Assembly (NCBI GenBank): GCA_022708505.1
Contig: JAKIYP010000017.1
Coordinates: 1-36,438, forward strand
Reading direction: 5' to 3'
DNA from: Bacteroidota bacterium
Lineage (GTDB): Bacteria > Bacteroidota > Bacteroidia > Bacteroidales > Paludibacteraceae
Length of the DNA stretch: 36,438 bases
Below, piece after piece: positions 1 to 8,034 of this stretch. Within the stretch, counting starts at the first letter, position 1. Each line of letters opens with the position of its first letter. The translations under genes and the position numbers were made by a program. The notes under the pieces were generated by a model. The model searched no databases, had not been told where the DNA came from, and was given only the letters and a program-made list of their open reading frames with translations.

Positions 1-169
1 CTCAGCAGTCCCTTTTCCCTTTACAGGGGGCTTGCTTTTGAAAATTAAAGAAAACCGGGCAGCAAATGCCCTGTTTACGTAACAATAAAAATTAATTCCG
101 GTTTTACCGGACAACAATGATAAATAATGTGAATCAGGAGTAGCAACTCCTAATTGGTTCATTTGCGAC
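1..169. other. Non-coding edge with short hairpins
   Basis: No gene is visible before the stop codon of the minus-strand nuclease at 170. The stretch holds four compact inverted repeats: CCCT/AGGG at 17-28, GGGCA/TGCCC at 57-71, TCCGG/CCGGA at 97-111, and AGGAGT/ACTCCT at 136-151. The last lies just past the nuclease stop and could act in 3'-end formation, but no T-run follows it on the minus strand, so I do not call it a terminator. Confidence 0.4.
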
Positions 170-1573
170 TTACAACTCAAACTCCTCTCCCGCTTTGGGA
201 ATCTCAATTCCCCTGAATCCTTCTATTTCAAGCTGTTCCTGGTAAAATTGCTGCGAGTCATATTCTCCGTGGACTAAGAATATTTGGCGGATTTCTTCCT
301 GATCCTGGCAATTCAGGAAATCAATCATTTCACTGTAATCGCCATGACCTGAAAAAGCTTCGATGCGTTCCACCTTCGCATTCACCGGATGAACTTCACC
401 GAAAATGGAGATTTCTTTCAAACCAGGTTGCTGAATCCGGGCGCCTAAAGAACTCGGTGAGCAATACCCTATAATCAGTATGGTATTGGCCGGATTGGCT
501 ATGTTATTGGCAATGTGGTGTTTGATACGGCCTGCTTCGGCCATGCCCGATGCTGAAATGATGATACAGGGCTTATCGTAGCTATTCAGGGCTTTCGATT
601 CCTCGACATTTTTGATGTATCGAAGTGAGTTGAAACCAAAAGGATCTTCATCATATTTCAACACTGCTTTTACATCCTCATTCATGGTTTCAGTGTGCAT
701 CCTGAAAATTTCAGTAGCATTGACTGATAACGGACTATCCACAAAGACCTCAATTTTAGGTAATTTGCCGGCATTGTAGAAATTATTCAGCTGAAAAACC
801 ACTTCCTGTGTCCTTCCTACTGAAAAAGACGGGATAATCAGTTTTCCTTTTTTATCCACGCAGGTTTCATGTACAATGCGGAGCAGACTTTCTTCCATTT
901 CCTGCATGGGTGCATGCAAACGGTTTCCGTAGGTTGATTCGGCAATCAGGTAATCACATTGTGGAAATGCTGCTGGTGGTTTTAACAGTTTGTTGTGTAA
1001 CCGACCGATATCACCTGTATAGGCAATCCGTTTTTTCTGACCGTTTTCAGTAATTTCCAGGTTTACAACTGCACTGCCCAACATGTGACCGGAATGGGTA
1101 AACTTCACATTGATTTTATCGTTGATGTAAAAACGACGGTTATACTCCACACTGATAAACAAACCAAGTGCTTTTTCAGCATCATCAACGCTATATATGG
1201 GCGAAACTGTCGGTAAACCCTGACGGGCTCGTTTTTTATTGAACCATTTCACGTCTAATTCCTGGATGTGACCACTGTCGGGCAACATCACCGAGCACAA
1301 GTCGCGGGTGGCACTGGTACAAATCACCGAACCCCGGAAGCCTTGTTTGTACATGTATGGAATCAAACCCGAATGATCGATGTGGGCATGTGATAAAATC
1401 AGGTAGTTGATACTTTCCGGATCGAATCCCAGGTTACGGTTCATGGCATCCGTTTCGAGACCTTTACCCTGAAACATACCGCAATCCAACAGAATGCGTT
1501 TGCCATCATCTGTGGTTATCAGGTGTTTGCTGCCTGTAACTTCTCGTGCTGCGCCTAAAAATTGAATTTTCAT
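170..1573 (-). CDS. Metallo-beta-lactamase/beta-CASP family RNA-processing nuclease
   Basis: This 467-residue protein belongs to the CPSF73/YSH1-like branch of the metallo-beta-lactamase fold (COG1236-type RNA-processing nucleases). The zinc-binding signature HAHIDH is at residues 62-67. Further expected metal or active-site motifs follow: GHMLGSA near 160, YTGDIG near 185, the beta-CASP motif SASGMAEAGRIKHH near 340, and FSGHGDYSEM near 410 in the C-terminal RMMBL segment. The length is normal for bacterial members. No signal peptide is seen, so it should be cytoplasmic. The ATG at 1573 begins directly with the first beta strand (MKIQFLGAAREVTGS). It lies 65 nt downstream of the DEAD-box helicase on the same strand, so the two may be cotranscribed, which would suit a shared RNA-metabolism role (inference). 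The exact RNA substrate cannot be read from sequence. Confidence 0.9.
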   Translation of the reverse strand: MKIQFLGAAREVTGSKHLITTDDGKRILLDCGMFQGKGLETDAMNRNLGFDPESINYLILSHAHIDHSGLIPYMYKQGFRGSVICTSATRDLCSVMLPDSGHIQELDVKWFNKKRARQGLPTVSPIYSVDDAEKALGLFISVEYNRRFYINDKINVKFTHSGHMLGSAVVNLEITENGQKKRIAYTGDIGRLHNKLLKPPAAFPQCDYLIAESTYGNRLHAPMQEMEESLLRIVHETCVDKKGKLIIPSFSVGRTQEVVFQLNNFYNAGKLPKIEVFVDSPLSVNATEIFRMHTETMNEDVKAVLKYDEDPFGFNSLRYIKNVEESKALNSYDKPCIIISASGMAEAGRIKHHIANNIANPANTILIIGYCSPSSLGARIQQPGLKEISIFGEVHPVNAKVERIEAFSGHGDYSEMIDFLNCQDQEEIRQIFLVHGEYDSQQFYQEQLEIEGFRGIEIPKAGEEFEL

Positions 1574-1604
1574 TTAAATTTCGTTTTAAAATTAATTTTA
1601 AACC

Positions 1605-1639
1605 AAATAACTAACCACTTACCACTAACAATTAACCAC
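1605..1639. repeat. Heptanucleotide-period tract 1
   Basis: Five 7-nt units run from 1605: AAATAAC, TAACCAC, TTACCAC, TAACAAT, TAACCAC. The tract fills the gap between the helicase stop (TAG, minus, 1641-1639) and the nuclease start, and touches that stop. Its unit is the reverse complement, up to cyclic permutation, of the TTAGTGG unit at 10355. Confidence 0.6.
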
Positions 1640-2958
1640 TATTTTCTTTTCTTGGGTTTCCCGTATTTCAACCGCATGGCTTCGGCCCGGCGGATTTTCA
1701 TATTGACTTTTTTGTTCTTTCCGATTTTTTCATGGAATGCCCCACCACCCTGCTGTATATCCGGATTGCTTACCAGCACGTTTTTCATCTTCACTTCGGG
1801 CATTTCGTACATGGTCAGTTCGTCCGACAGTTCCACTTCTTCCGGCATAGCCATCAGGGAGATTTTTTGTCCCATCAGGGCTTCAATATTGGATCTGTAT
1901 TCAGCATCGGCTTTTGTCATAAAAGTAATCGAAACTCCTTTTTTATCAATACGACCGGTACGACCGATGCGATGGATATAATTTTCAGCTTCTTCGGGCA
2001 CATCGAAGTTCACAACATGGGTTACATCATCAAAATCGAGTCCACGCGCCACAATATCCGTAGCAATCAGCATCCTGTAATTCCCCTCGTTAAATTGCCT
2101 CAGGTTTTCGAATCGATTATTCTGAGATTTATTGGAGTGAATAATCCCGATTTTTTCCGGATAAGCATCTGCTATTTTTTCATAAACATCATCCGCCATT
2201 TGTTTGGTAGAGACAAAAAGCAACACCTTGGAGAACTCAGGATGCGTATCCAGCAAGAATTTCAGCAGGTTGATTTTTGTATTGAAATTGGGCACCCTGA
2301 TGGCTGCCTGTTTGATGTTCTTCAAAGGCGTTCCGGTGCGTGCAGCTTCAACTTCTTGTGGATCGATAAAGAAATCAGCAATAAAGTCTTTAATCTCAGG
2401 CGTGATAGTAGCTGAAAACATCAAATTTTGACGTTTTGCAGGCAAGAAATCCATCAACCGGATTAATTGGGGTCTGAAACCTAAGTTCAACATCTCATCT
2501 ACTTCATCGATGATAAATTTCTTCACCGACCTGAATTTGAGCGTACCATTCAGCAGAAAATCAAGCATGCGACCGGGAGTACCCACGATAACATCCAACC
2601 CTTCCATCAGCAAAGGAGTCTGCTGCACCATATTCACCCCTCCATACACGCCGGCAACACGAATCTGCATGTATTTTGCCAGTTTGCTGACCTCTTCGGT
2701 CACCTGCAACACCAGTTCACGCGTAGGTACCACCACCACAATCGAAGGGTTTTTATCTTTGGTAAATTTCCACTGACGCAGGCAGGGCAACAAAAAAGCA
2801 ATGGTTTTACCCGTGCCGGTTTGTGCAATGCCGACCATATCGCGACCGGAAAGTATCACAGGATAAGCTTTTTCCTGGATCGTGGTAGGGCTTGTCATGC
2901 CCAGTTCATTGAGGGCATTCAGTAAAGGAGTGGTAATATTCAGTTCTGCAAAAGTCAT
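1639..2958 (-). CDS. DEAD-box ATP-dependent RNA helicase (RhlE-like)
   Basis: A superfamily 2 RNA helicase of 439 residues when started at the ATG at 2958. Motifs appear in order: Q motif near 22-28, motif I AQTGTGKT at 45-52, Ia PTREL at 79-83, TPGR at 127-130, motif II DEVD at 151-154 (Val replaces the usual Ala), SAT at 182-184, then ATDIVARGLD and HRIGRTGR in the second RecA domain. A basic tail ends in KPKKRK. The frame is open upstream to 3051, but those 31 codons cover a good minus-strand -7 promoter box at 2983-2976, and the family N-terminus aligns with MTFAELN, so the later start is preferred. The likely role is unwinding RNA duplexes in ribosome assembly or mRNA turnover. Confidence 0.92.
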   Translation of the reverse strand: MTFAELNITTPLLNALNELGMTSPTTIQEKAYPVILSGRDMVGIAQTGTGKTIAFLLPCLRQWKFTKDKNPSIVVVVPTRELVLQVTEEVSKLAKYMQIRVAGVYGGVNMVQQTPLLMEGLDVIVGTPGRMLDFLLNGTLKFRSVKKFIIDEVDEMLNLGFRPQLIRLMDFLPAKRQNLMFSATITPEIKDFIADFFIDPQEVEAARTGTPLKNIKQAAIRVPNFNTKINLLKFLLDTHPEFSKVLLFVSTKQMADDVYEKIADAYPEKIGIIHSNKSQNNRFENLRQFNEGNYRMLIATDIVARGLDFDDVTHVVNFDVPEEAENYIHRIGRTGRIDKKGVSITFMTKADAEYRSNIEALMGQKISLMAMPEEVELSDELTMYEMPEVKMKNVLVSNPDIQQGGGAFHEKIGKNKKVNMKIRRAEAMRLKYGKPKKRK

Positions 2959-2975
2959 ATTCAAAAAAATTTCTA

Positions 2976-3009
2976 CAAAGTTAAAAGAATTTCCGGAAAA
3001 TGAATTCAA
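2976..3009 (-). promoter_or_regulatory. Promoter of the DEAD-box helicase
   Basis: On the minus strand TAACTTTG (2983-2976) matches the Bacteroidota -7 consensus TAnnTTTG. A TTG at 3009-3007 lies 23 nt upstream as a possible -33 element. Transcription would begin roughly 10 nt before the ATG at 2958, which argues against the longer frame starting at 3051. Confidence 0.5.
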
Positions 3010-3063
3010 TGTTTCTGAATATCCGATATAGGATATAGACGACGCAAACATTGTGTCGCTGCG

Positions 3064-3105
3064 TTTTCCGTTTTTCGTTCTCCGTTTTTCGTTCTCCGTT
3101 CTCCG
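3064..3105. repeat. Heptanucleotide-period tract 2
   Basis: Six consecutive 7-mers: TTTTCCG, TTTTTCG, TTCTCCG, TTTTTCG, TTCTCCG, TTCTCCG. They lie between the divergent helicase and gcvP genes and are non-coding. The period is the same as in the other tracts here but the unit is different. Confidence 0.7.
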
Positions 3106-3156
3106 CTTTGTTGATATCTTTTTAATTTCTAACCTCTCAATTTAAAAAGTTTAAGC

Positions 3157-3164
3157 TAACTTTG
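3157..3164 (+). promoter_or_regulatory. -7 box of gcvP promoter
   Basis: TAACTTTG matches TAnnTTTG and lies 27 nt before the gcvP ATG. No convincing TTG -33 element is found at the usual distance. The implied 5' UTR of about 20 nt leaves no room for a glycine riboswitch. Confidence 0.45.
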
Positions 3165-3190
3165 CGCATCCAAAAAAAATCTTTCAGGTG

Positions 3191-6043
3191 ATGAACGAAC
3201 TGTTTCAAGACCGGCACACCGGTATCTCACAAAAAGACCTGACAATCATGCTTCAGGCAACAGGTGTAAAAACCTTAGACGAATTAATTTCACAGACAAT
3301 TCCGGAAGATATTCTTTTAAAAGAATCACTCGATTTGCCGGAACCCATGACAGAAAAACAATATCTCAAACACATCCGGGAATTAGGCGCCAAAAACGAA
3401 CTTTTCATGTCTTTCATCGGACAAGGTTGGTATGATACCGTGATGCCCGCGGTTATTCAGCGTAATATCTTCGAAAACCCCTCCTGGTATACGTCCTACA
3501 CTCCTTATCAGGCAGAAATTTCACAAGGAAGATTAGAGGCGCTATTGAACTTTCAAACAGCTATTTGCGAATTTACCGGCATGCCACTGGCAAATGCCTC
3601 TTTGCTTGATGAAGCAACAGCTGCAGCAGAAGCAGCCACGATGATGTATAATCTCCGGAATCGTGATCAGGTAAAGAACAACGTAAACAAACTATTTGTC
3701 GATTTGCAGGTTTTTCCTCAAACATTAGCTGTACTGAAAACCCGCACAAAAGCACAGGGAATTGAGCTGGTTACAGGTTATTATGATGACATCAAACTAA
3801 CTGATGGATTTTTCGGAGCGATTGTGCAATTCCCGAATGCAGATGGAAATATATGCGATTACAGGGAATTCATTGATTCGGCAAAGGTATTCAATATGAA
3901 GGTTGCTGTAGCTGCCGACATCCTGAGCTTAGCCCTGTTAACACCTCCCGGCGAATGGGGTGCCGACATCGTTTTTGGGTCTACACAACGCTGGGGAATC
4001 CCGATGAATTTCGGCGGACCATCGGCTGCCTATTTTGCCTGTAAGGAAGAGTACAAAAGAGATATGCCGGGCAGAATCATCGGCATCAGCAAGGACGCAA
4101 ATGGCAAAACGGCCCTTCGCATGGCCTTGCAAACACGGGAACAACACATTAAAAGAGAAAAAGCTACTTCTAATATATGTACTGCGCAGGCTTTATTAGC
4201 TTCCATGGCTGGTATGTACACCGTGTATCATGGTGCTGAAGGAATCAAACAAATTGCCTTGCGCATACACAGCATTGCTAACTACCTGAATGAAATGCTG
4301 CCGGTTTACGGTTATTCGCAAATCAACGAACAGTATTTCGATACGCTTAAAATAGTGCTACCTGAAGAAGTAAGCACAGCTGATTTCCGTGCCGTTGCGC
4401 TTGATTATGGTGTGAACTTCCGTTACTTTGAAAGTGGTGAAGTTGGGTTGAGCATCGACGAAACAACTGACATTGAGTCACTCAACACCCTGATACAAAT
4501 CTTTGCAGAAGCCGCCGGCAACGTACCGGTTTACGCAACAGAGGATCAAATCAACCAGTATATTTCTTTTGATGAAAGTTTAGAACGAAAATCAGACTTT
4601 CTGACACAGGAGATTTTCAACCTGTACAGGACAGAAACGGAGATGATGCGCTACATCAAAAGACTGGAGCGTAAAGATATTTCACTCACCCACTCGATGA
4701 TTTCATTGGGTTCCTGTACGATGAAACTAAATGCAGCCTCCGAAATGCTGGCGCTCAGCATGCCTGAATTCAACAGCATTCATCCCCTGGCACCCAAAGA
4801 CCAAACGGTTGGTTACAATGAATTAATCAACGAACTGGAGTCTTATCTTTCCATTATCACCGGGCTTTCGGCTTGCAGTCTGCAACCCAACTCAGGGGCT
4901 GCGGGTGAGTTTGCCGGACTCATGACCATCCGCGAGTATTTCATTGCTAAAGGTGAGGATCAGCGCAAAACAGTGTTGATACCGGCTTCAGCACATGGCA
5001 CCAATCCCGCGAGCGCCAGTCAGGCCGGCTTAGACATCGTGGTGGTGAAATGCGACGAAAACGGCAACGTAGATTTGAACGACTGGAAAGAAAAAGCCAT
5101 ACAAAACAAGGATGTTTTGCTGGGCTGTATGATTACCTATCCTTCTACACATGGAATTTTCGAAGTCAGTATCAAAGAAATGTGCCGCATCATACACGAA
5201 AACGGCGGTCAGGTTTATATGGACGGCGCCAATATGAATGCGCAAGTCGGACTTACCAACCCGGGAACCATCGGTGCGGATGTATGCCACCTGAACTTAC
5301 ACAAGACTTTTGCTATCCCGCATGGAGGTGGCGGACCCGGAGTAGGTCCCATTTGTGTGGCAGCCCATCTTGAAGCATTTTTACCGGATAAGCAATTTGG
5401 TAAAAACACGGTTGCAGCAGCACCTTATGGCAGTGCCGGCGTTTTGCCGATTACCTACGGATATATCCGCATGTTGGGAGAAGCAGGATTAAAACAATCA
5501 ACCAAAATAGCTATTCTGAATGCCAATTATTTAGCATCCAGATTAGATAAAAGTTATGGCGTGTTATACAGAGGTGATCAGGGTCGTGTAGGACATGAAC
5601 TGATATTAGACTGCCGCAATTTTAAAAACACGGCTGGTGTTACCGAAACTGATATCGCCAAAAGGTTGATTGACTACGGATTTCACGCTCCTACCCTTTC
5701 GTTCCCTGTACATGGCACCCTGATGGTAGAACCAACAGAGAGTGAGTCTTTAGCCGAATTAGACCGCTTCAGCGAGGCCATGCTTCAGATATACAATGAA
5801 ATTCAAGAAATTGAACGTGGTGAAGTTGATAAATCAGATAATATTTTAATTAATGCACCTCATCCGGAGTACGTTATAGCTGCTGACGAATGGAATCATG
5901 CCTATCCTCGTTCCAAAGCTGCTTTTCCGACACCATGGGTGGCATCCAACAAATTCTGGGTGAATGTAGCCCGGGTGGACAATGCCTACGGAGACCGTAA
6001 TTTGGTTTGCAGTTGTCCCCCTACCACGGATTGGTCAGTATAA
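3191..6043 (+). CDS. gcvP: Glycine dehydrogenase (decarboxylating), P-protein
   Basis: The P-protein of the glycine cleavage system decarboxylates glycine with pyridoxal phosphate and passes the aminomethyl group to the lipoyl H-protein. The 950-residue length is that of the single-chain (fused P1 and P2) form. The N-terminus RHTGISQKDL is typical. The PLP lysine is K705 in NLHKTFAIPHGGGGPG, and the glycine-rich loop follows directly. The second half also shows SLGSCTMKLNA and QPNSGAAGEF. A GTG at 3188 precedes the ATG at 3191; the ATG was chosen because MNELFQDRHTGIS matches the usual start. It is a cytoplasmic enzyme. The other system genes (gcvT, gcvH, lpd) are not in this window, so gcvP appears to stand alone. 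Confidence 0.97.
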   Translation: MNELFQDRHTGISQKDLTIMLQATGVKTLDELISQTIPEDILLKESLDLPEPMTEKQYLKHIRELGAKNELFMSFIGQGWYDTVMPAVIQRNIFENPSWYTSYTPYQAEISQGRLEALLNFQTAICEFTGMPLANASLLDEATAAAEAATMMYNLRNRDQVKNNVNKLFVDLQVFPQTLAVLKTRTKAQGIELVTGYYDDIKLTDGFFGAIVQFPNADGNICDYREFIDSAKVFNMKVAVAADILSLALLTPPGEWGADIVFGSTQRWGIPMNFGGPSAAYFACKEEYKRDMPGRIIGISKDANGKTALRMALQTREQHIKREKATSNICTAQALLASMAGMYTVYHGAEGIKQIALRIHSIANYLNEMLPVYGYSQINEQYFDTLKIVLPEEVSTADFRAVALDYGVNFRYFESGEVGLSIDETTDIESLNTLIQIFAEAAGNVPVYATEDQINQYISFDESLERKSDFLTQEIFNLYRTETEMMRYIKRLERKDISLTHSMISLGSCTMKLNAASEMLALSMPEFNSIHPLAPKDQTVGYNELINELESYLSIITGLSACSLQPNSGAAGEFAGLMTIREYFIAKGEDQRKTVLIPASAHGTNPASASQAGLDIVVVKCDENGNVDLNDWKEKAIQNKDVLLGCMITYPSTHGIFEVSIKEMCRIIHENGGQVYMDGANMNAQVGLTNPGTIGADVCHLNLHKTFAIPHGGGGPGVGPICVAAHLEAFLPDKQFGKNTVAAAPYGSAGVLPITYGYIRMLGEAGLKQSTKIAILNANYLASRLDKSYGVLYRGDQGRVGHELILDCRNFKNTAGVTETDIAKRLIDYGFHAPTLSFPVHGTLMVEPTESESLAELDRFSEAMLQIYNEIQEIERGEVDKSDNILINAPHPEYVIAADEWNHAYPRSKAAFPTPWVASNKFWVNVARVDNAYGDRNLVCSCPPTTDWSV

Positions 6044-6119
6044 CTGTTAAAAGATGTAACAAATCATTCAAAGATATAAAATTGAAATGCGGTTTTATTT
6101 ATAGTGAATGAATAAAAAT

Positions 6120-6127
6120 TATCTTTG
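6120..6127 (+). promoter_or_regulatory. -7 box upstream of the small membrane protein and OmpH-like pair
   Basis: TATCTTTG matches TAnnTTTG and lies 19 nt before the ATG at 6146. It would serve the two-gene unit 6146-6997. No clear -33 TTG is present. Confidence 0.4.
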
Positions 6128-6145
6128 TGAGCTAAATTAAAACAA

Positions 6146-6376
6146 ATGGTTGAAGCTTTTATTATATCAGCAATTTTACTTTTCATCGGAATCCTGTTAT
6201 TTGGTATACGCGTGTTTTTCATAAAAGGAGGCGTATTTCCCAATATTCACATTGGTGGAAATAAAGCACTGAAAGACAAAGGTATTGGCTGTGCAACTTC
6301 ACAGGACCGTGATGCACAGCTCTCTAAAAAACAAGCTGCCAACAAGATGGTAGAAGATATGATTCAAAATTTATAA
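6146..6376 (+). CDS. Small single-pass membrane protein, conserved-looking
   Basis: A 76-residue protein with one hydrophobic segment at about residues 3-26. A polar tail follows with an ordered-looking motif, FPNIHIGGNKALKDKGIGC, then ATSQDRDAQLSKK. I recognise the style of a small protein recurrent in Bacteroidales but know no function for it. The His-Gly-Gly-Asn, the single Cys after the motif and the charged C-terminus are its notable features. It has its own promoter-like box and lies only 15 nt before the OmpH/Skp-like gene, suggesting cotranscription and perhaps an envelope role (inference). Topology is likely N-out, C-in by the positive-inside rule, but this is uncertain. Confidence 0.75.
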   Translation: MVEAFIISAILLFIGILLFGIRVFFIKGGVFPNIHIGGNKALKDKGIGCATSQDRDAQLSKKQAANKMVEDMIQNL

Positions 6377-6391
6377 TAATAAAATTTCTTT

Positions 6392-6997
6392 ATGAAAAAC
6401 ATTTTACTCATTTTAAATGCAGTGTTGGTGATTGCTGTAATTATTCTTTTCGTTTTGGTACTCGGAAACAAAGGCAATAATTCATTCAGTGGAGAGTTTA
6501 CCGGCAGTGATTCAACAGCATCCGTTCGTTTGCCAATTGCTTATGTAAACATTGATTCATTGTTACTTAATTATCAGTTTGCAAAAGAATCCAATGAATC
6601 ATTAATGAAAAAGCAAGAAGATTCACGCTTGGATTTGAATGTAAAAGCACGCCAACTTCAGACAGAAATGGCTGAGTTTCAGCGCAAACTTGAGAACAAT
6701 GCCTTTTTGAGCCGTGAAAGAGCTGAGCAAGAACAAAACCGCCTGATGAGAAAAGAGCAGGACTTGCAACAACTCAATGCAAAATTATCTCAGGAACTGA
6801 TGGATGTTCAGCAAAAGGTAAGTGAAGAATTACGTGATTCTATCAATGCTTTCCTGAAAGAATACAACAAGGATAAAAAATACGAACTCATACTCAGCAA
6901 TACTTCCAGTGATAATATCTTACTTTCAAATGATAAATATGATATTACCAAAGAAGTAACAGAAGCTTTGAATAGCAGATACAGCAAGAAAAAATAA
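6392..6997 (+). CDS. OmpH/Skp-family periplasmic chaperone-like protein
   Basis: This 201-residue protein has an N-terminal hydrophobic segment (about residues 3-25) that acts as an uncleaved anchor or signal. A short linker follows, then the typical OmpH start AYVNIDSLLLNYQFAKE near 50-65. A long coiled coil rich in Glu, Lys and Gln covers about 65-150. The closing part (YNKDKKYELILSNTSSDNILLS) matches the conserved C-terminal strand of Skp-like proteins. Skp holds unfolded outer-membrane proteins in the periplasm; Bacteroidota carry several paralogues and which one this is cannot be told. It is the last gene of the plus-strand unit before the terminator at 7012. Confidence 0.85.
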   Translation: MKNILLILNAVLVIAVIILFVLVLGNKGNNSFSGEFTGSDSTASVRLPIAYVNIDSLLLNYQFAKESNESLMKKQEDSRLDLNVKARQLQTEMAEFQRKLENNAFLSRERAEQEQNRLMRKEQDLQQLNAKLSQELMDVQQKVSEELRDSINAFLKEYNKDKKYELILSNTSSDNILLSNDKYDITKEVTEALNSRYSKKK

Positions 6998-7011
6998 AAT
7001 TTCTTATTTCT

Positions 7012-7054
7012 AAAAAAAAGTCCGCTATACGTTAATATATAGCGGACTTTTTTT
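7012..7054. terminator. Bidirectional intrinsic terminator
   Basis: A perfect stem TCCGCTATA (7021-7029) / TATAGCGGA (7038-7046) is flanked by an A-run (7012-7019) and a T-run (7048-7054) that extend the pairing. It lies between the convergent OmpH-like (plus) and TIM-barrel (minus) genes and can terminate both. Confidence 0.9.
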
Positions 7055-7078
7055 ACAAATAATATACTGAAAATAAGC

Positions 7079-7945
7079 TTATTTCGAATAACTCTTTTTT
7101 ACCAACGGATGTTTCTGCAAATACTCCAGACTCATCTTCACACTTTCCAGTGGTTTAAAATTGTATTTTTCAACTTCTACCACGAGGTTTCTTACTCCTG
7201 CTTTTTCTGTGTTACTGAAGATAGCATCAAAACCAACCATGCCGCTTTGTCCGAGTTCCTTGTTGTCTTTGATATGTAACACTTCGAAACGACCGGGATA
7301 GTTGTGGAAATAATCCACCGGGCTGTAACCACCTTTTACCACCCAATACACATCCATCTGAAAAAAGACTTTCTCCGGATCGGTATTTTTCAGCATGAAA
7401 TCATACATCAGCTCGTTTTCCACCTTCACAAATTCGAAGTCATGGTTGTGATAACCAAAACGCATACCGGCCTGGTTGCACTTCTCGCCAATTTTATTAT
7501 AATAATCACAATATGCTTTCAAATCAGTTAAAGTTTTTAAACGTGGCATAGAAGGCACAATCACGTATTTCATACCAGCTCTTTTATGAGCATCAATAGC
7601 GACATTCCACCATTGCCATATTTCATTCCAATCGGTAGCAGCAATATCATCATTTAACCTTTTATTCAGGTGCGATGACAAAACTTTCATGCCTGTTGAT
7701 TCGATTTCCTTTTTAAAATCTTCCGGACTCAAACCGTAAAACTGACCATCTCCGTATCCGGCTGCTTCTATGCCGGTGTAACCCATCTTAGCCACACTGG
7801 CAACAGTACCTTTGAAATCCTTCTTGATATCATCTCTTACAGAATAGAGCTGCAAGTAGATTTCCTTGTTCTTTGTTTTGCCTCCGGCCATAACCAGTAC
7901 ACTTAAAAACAAAGTAAAAGCCAGGAATATATTTCTTTTTTGCAT
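7079..7945 (-). CDS. Exported sugar phosphate isomerase/epimerase-like TIM-barrel protein
   Basis: A 288-residue protein with an N-terminal signal peptide (hydrophobic stretch at about 6-20, no lipobox Cys), so probably periplasmic. The rest fits the xylose-isomerase-like TIM barrel (AP endonuclease 2 family): YLQLYSVRDD near 30, GYTGIEAAGY, SSHLNKRL, FGYHNHDFEF near 155 with candidate metal ligands, FFQMDVYWVVKGG near 195, and LHIKDN near 225. Secreted members with DUF1080 and Gfo/Idh/MocA genes are common in Bacteroidota and have been linked to handling of 3-keto sugars; here that role rests on context only. It is the last gene of the minus-strand run. A 32-bp palindrome separates it from DUF1080 upstream, so part of the transcript may stop before it. 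Confidence 0.85.
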   Translation of the reverse strand: MQKRNIFLAFTLFLSVLVMAGGKTKNKEIYLQLYSVRDDIKKDFKGTVASVAKMGYTGIEAAGYGDGQFYGLSPEDFKKEIESTGMKVLSSHLNKRLNDDIAATDWNEIWQWWNVAIDAHKRAGMKYVIVPSMPRLKTLTDLKAYCDYYNKIGEKCNQAGMRFGYHNHDFEFVKVENELMYDFMLKNTDPEKVFFQMDVYWVVKGGYSPVDYFHNYPGRFEVLHIKDNKELGQSGMVGFDAIFSNTEKAGVRNLVVEVEKYNFKPLESVKMSLEYLQKHPLVKKSYSK

Positions 7946-7974
7946 TTTGTTAGATTTATTGATGTATAAACAGT

Positions 7975-8006
7975 AAACCTGTCAGGTTTTAAAACCTGAC
8001 AGGTTT
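7975..8006. repeat. Perfect 32-bp palindrome (REP-like or terminator)
   Basis: AAACCTGTCAGGTTTT is followed immediately by its exact reverse complement. It lies between the DUF1080 stop (8035) and the TIM-barrel start (7945). The 5'-A/3'-T composition would give an RNA hairpin ending in U residues in either direction. Each arm also contains the smaller palindromic core CCTGTCAGG. Confidence 0.8.
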
Positions 8007-8034
8007 GATAAATTATTTACGCGTGTGTGATAAC

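Noticed and set aside
136-151. Terminator AGGAGT/ACTCCT after the nuclease gene
   Set aside because: Only six pairs and no T-run on the minus strand.
1732-2415. Long open frame antisense to the helicase
   Set aside because: Composition is His/Phe-rich as expected from the reverse of helicase codons; no domain is seen.
2959-3051. N-terminal extension of the DEAD-box helicase to an ATG at 3051
   Set aside because: The extra 31 residues do not resemble the family and overlap a good TAACTTTG promoter box at 2983-2976; the start at 2958 aligns with the usual N-terminus.
3106-3187. Glycine riboswitch before gcvP
   Set aside because: The -7 box at 3157-3164 leaves about 20 nt of leader, far too short for the aptamer, and none of its conserved cores is present.
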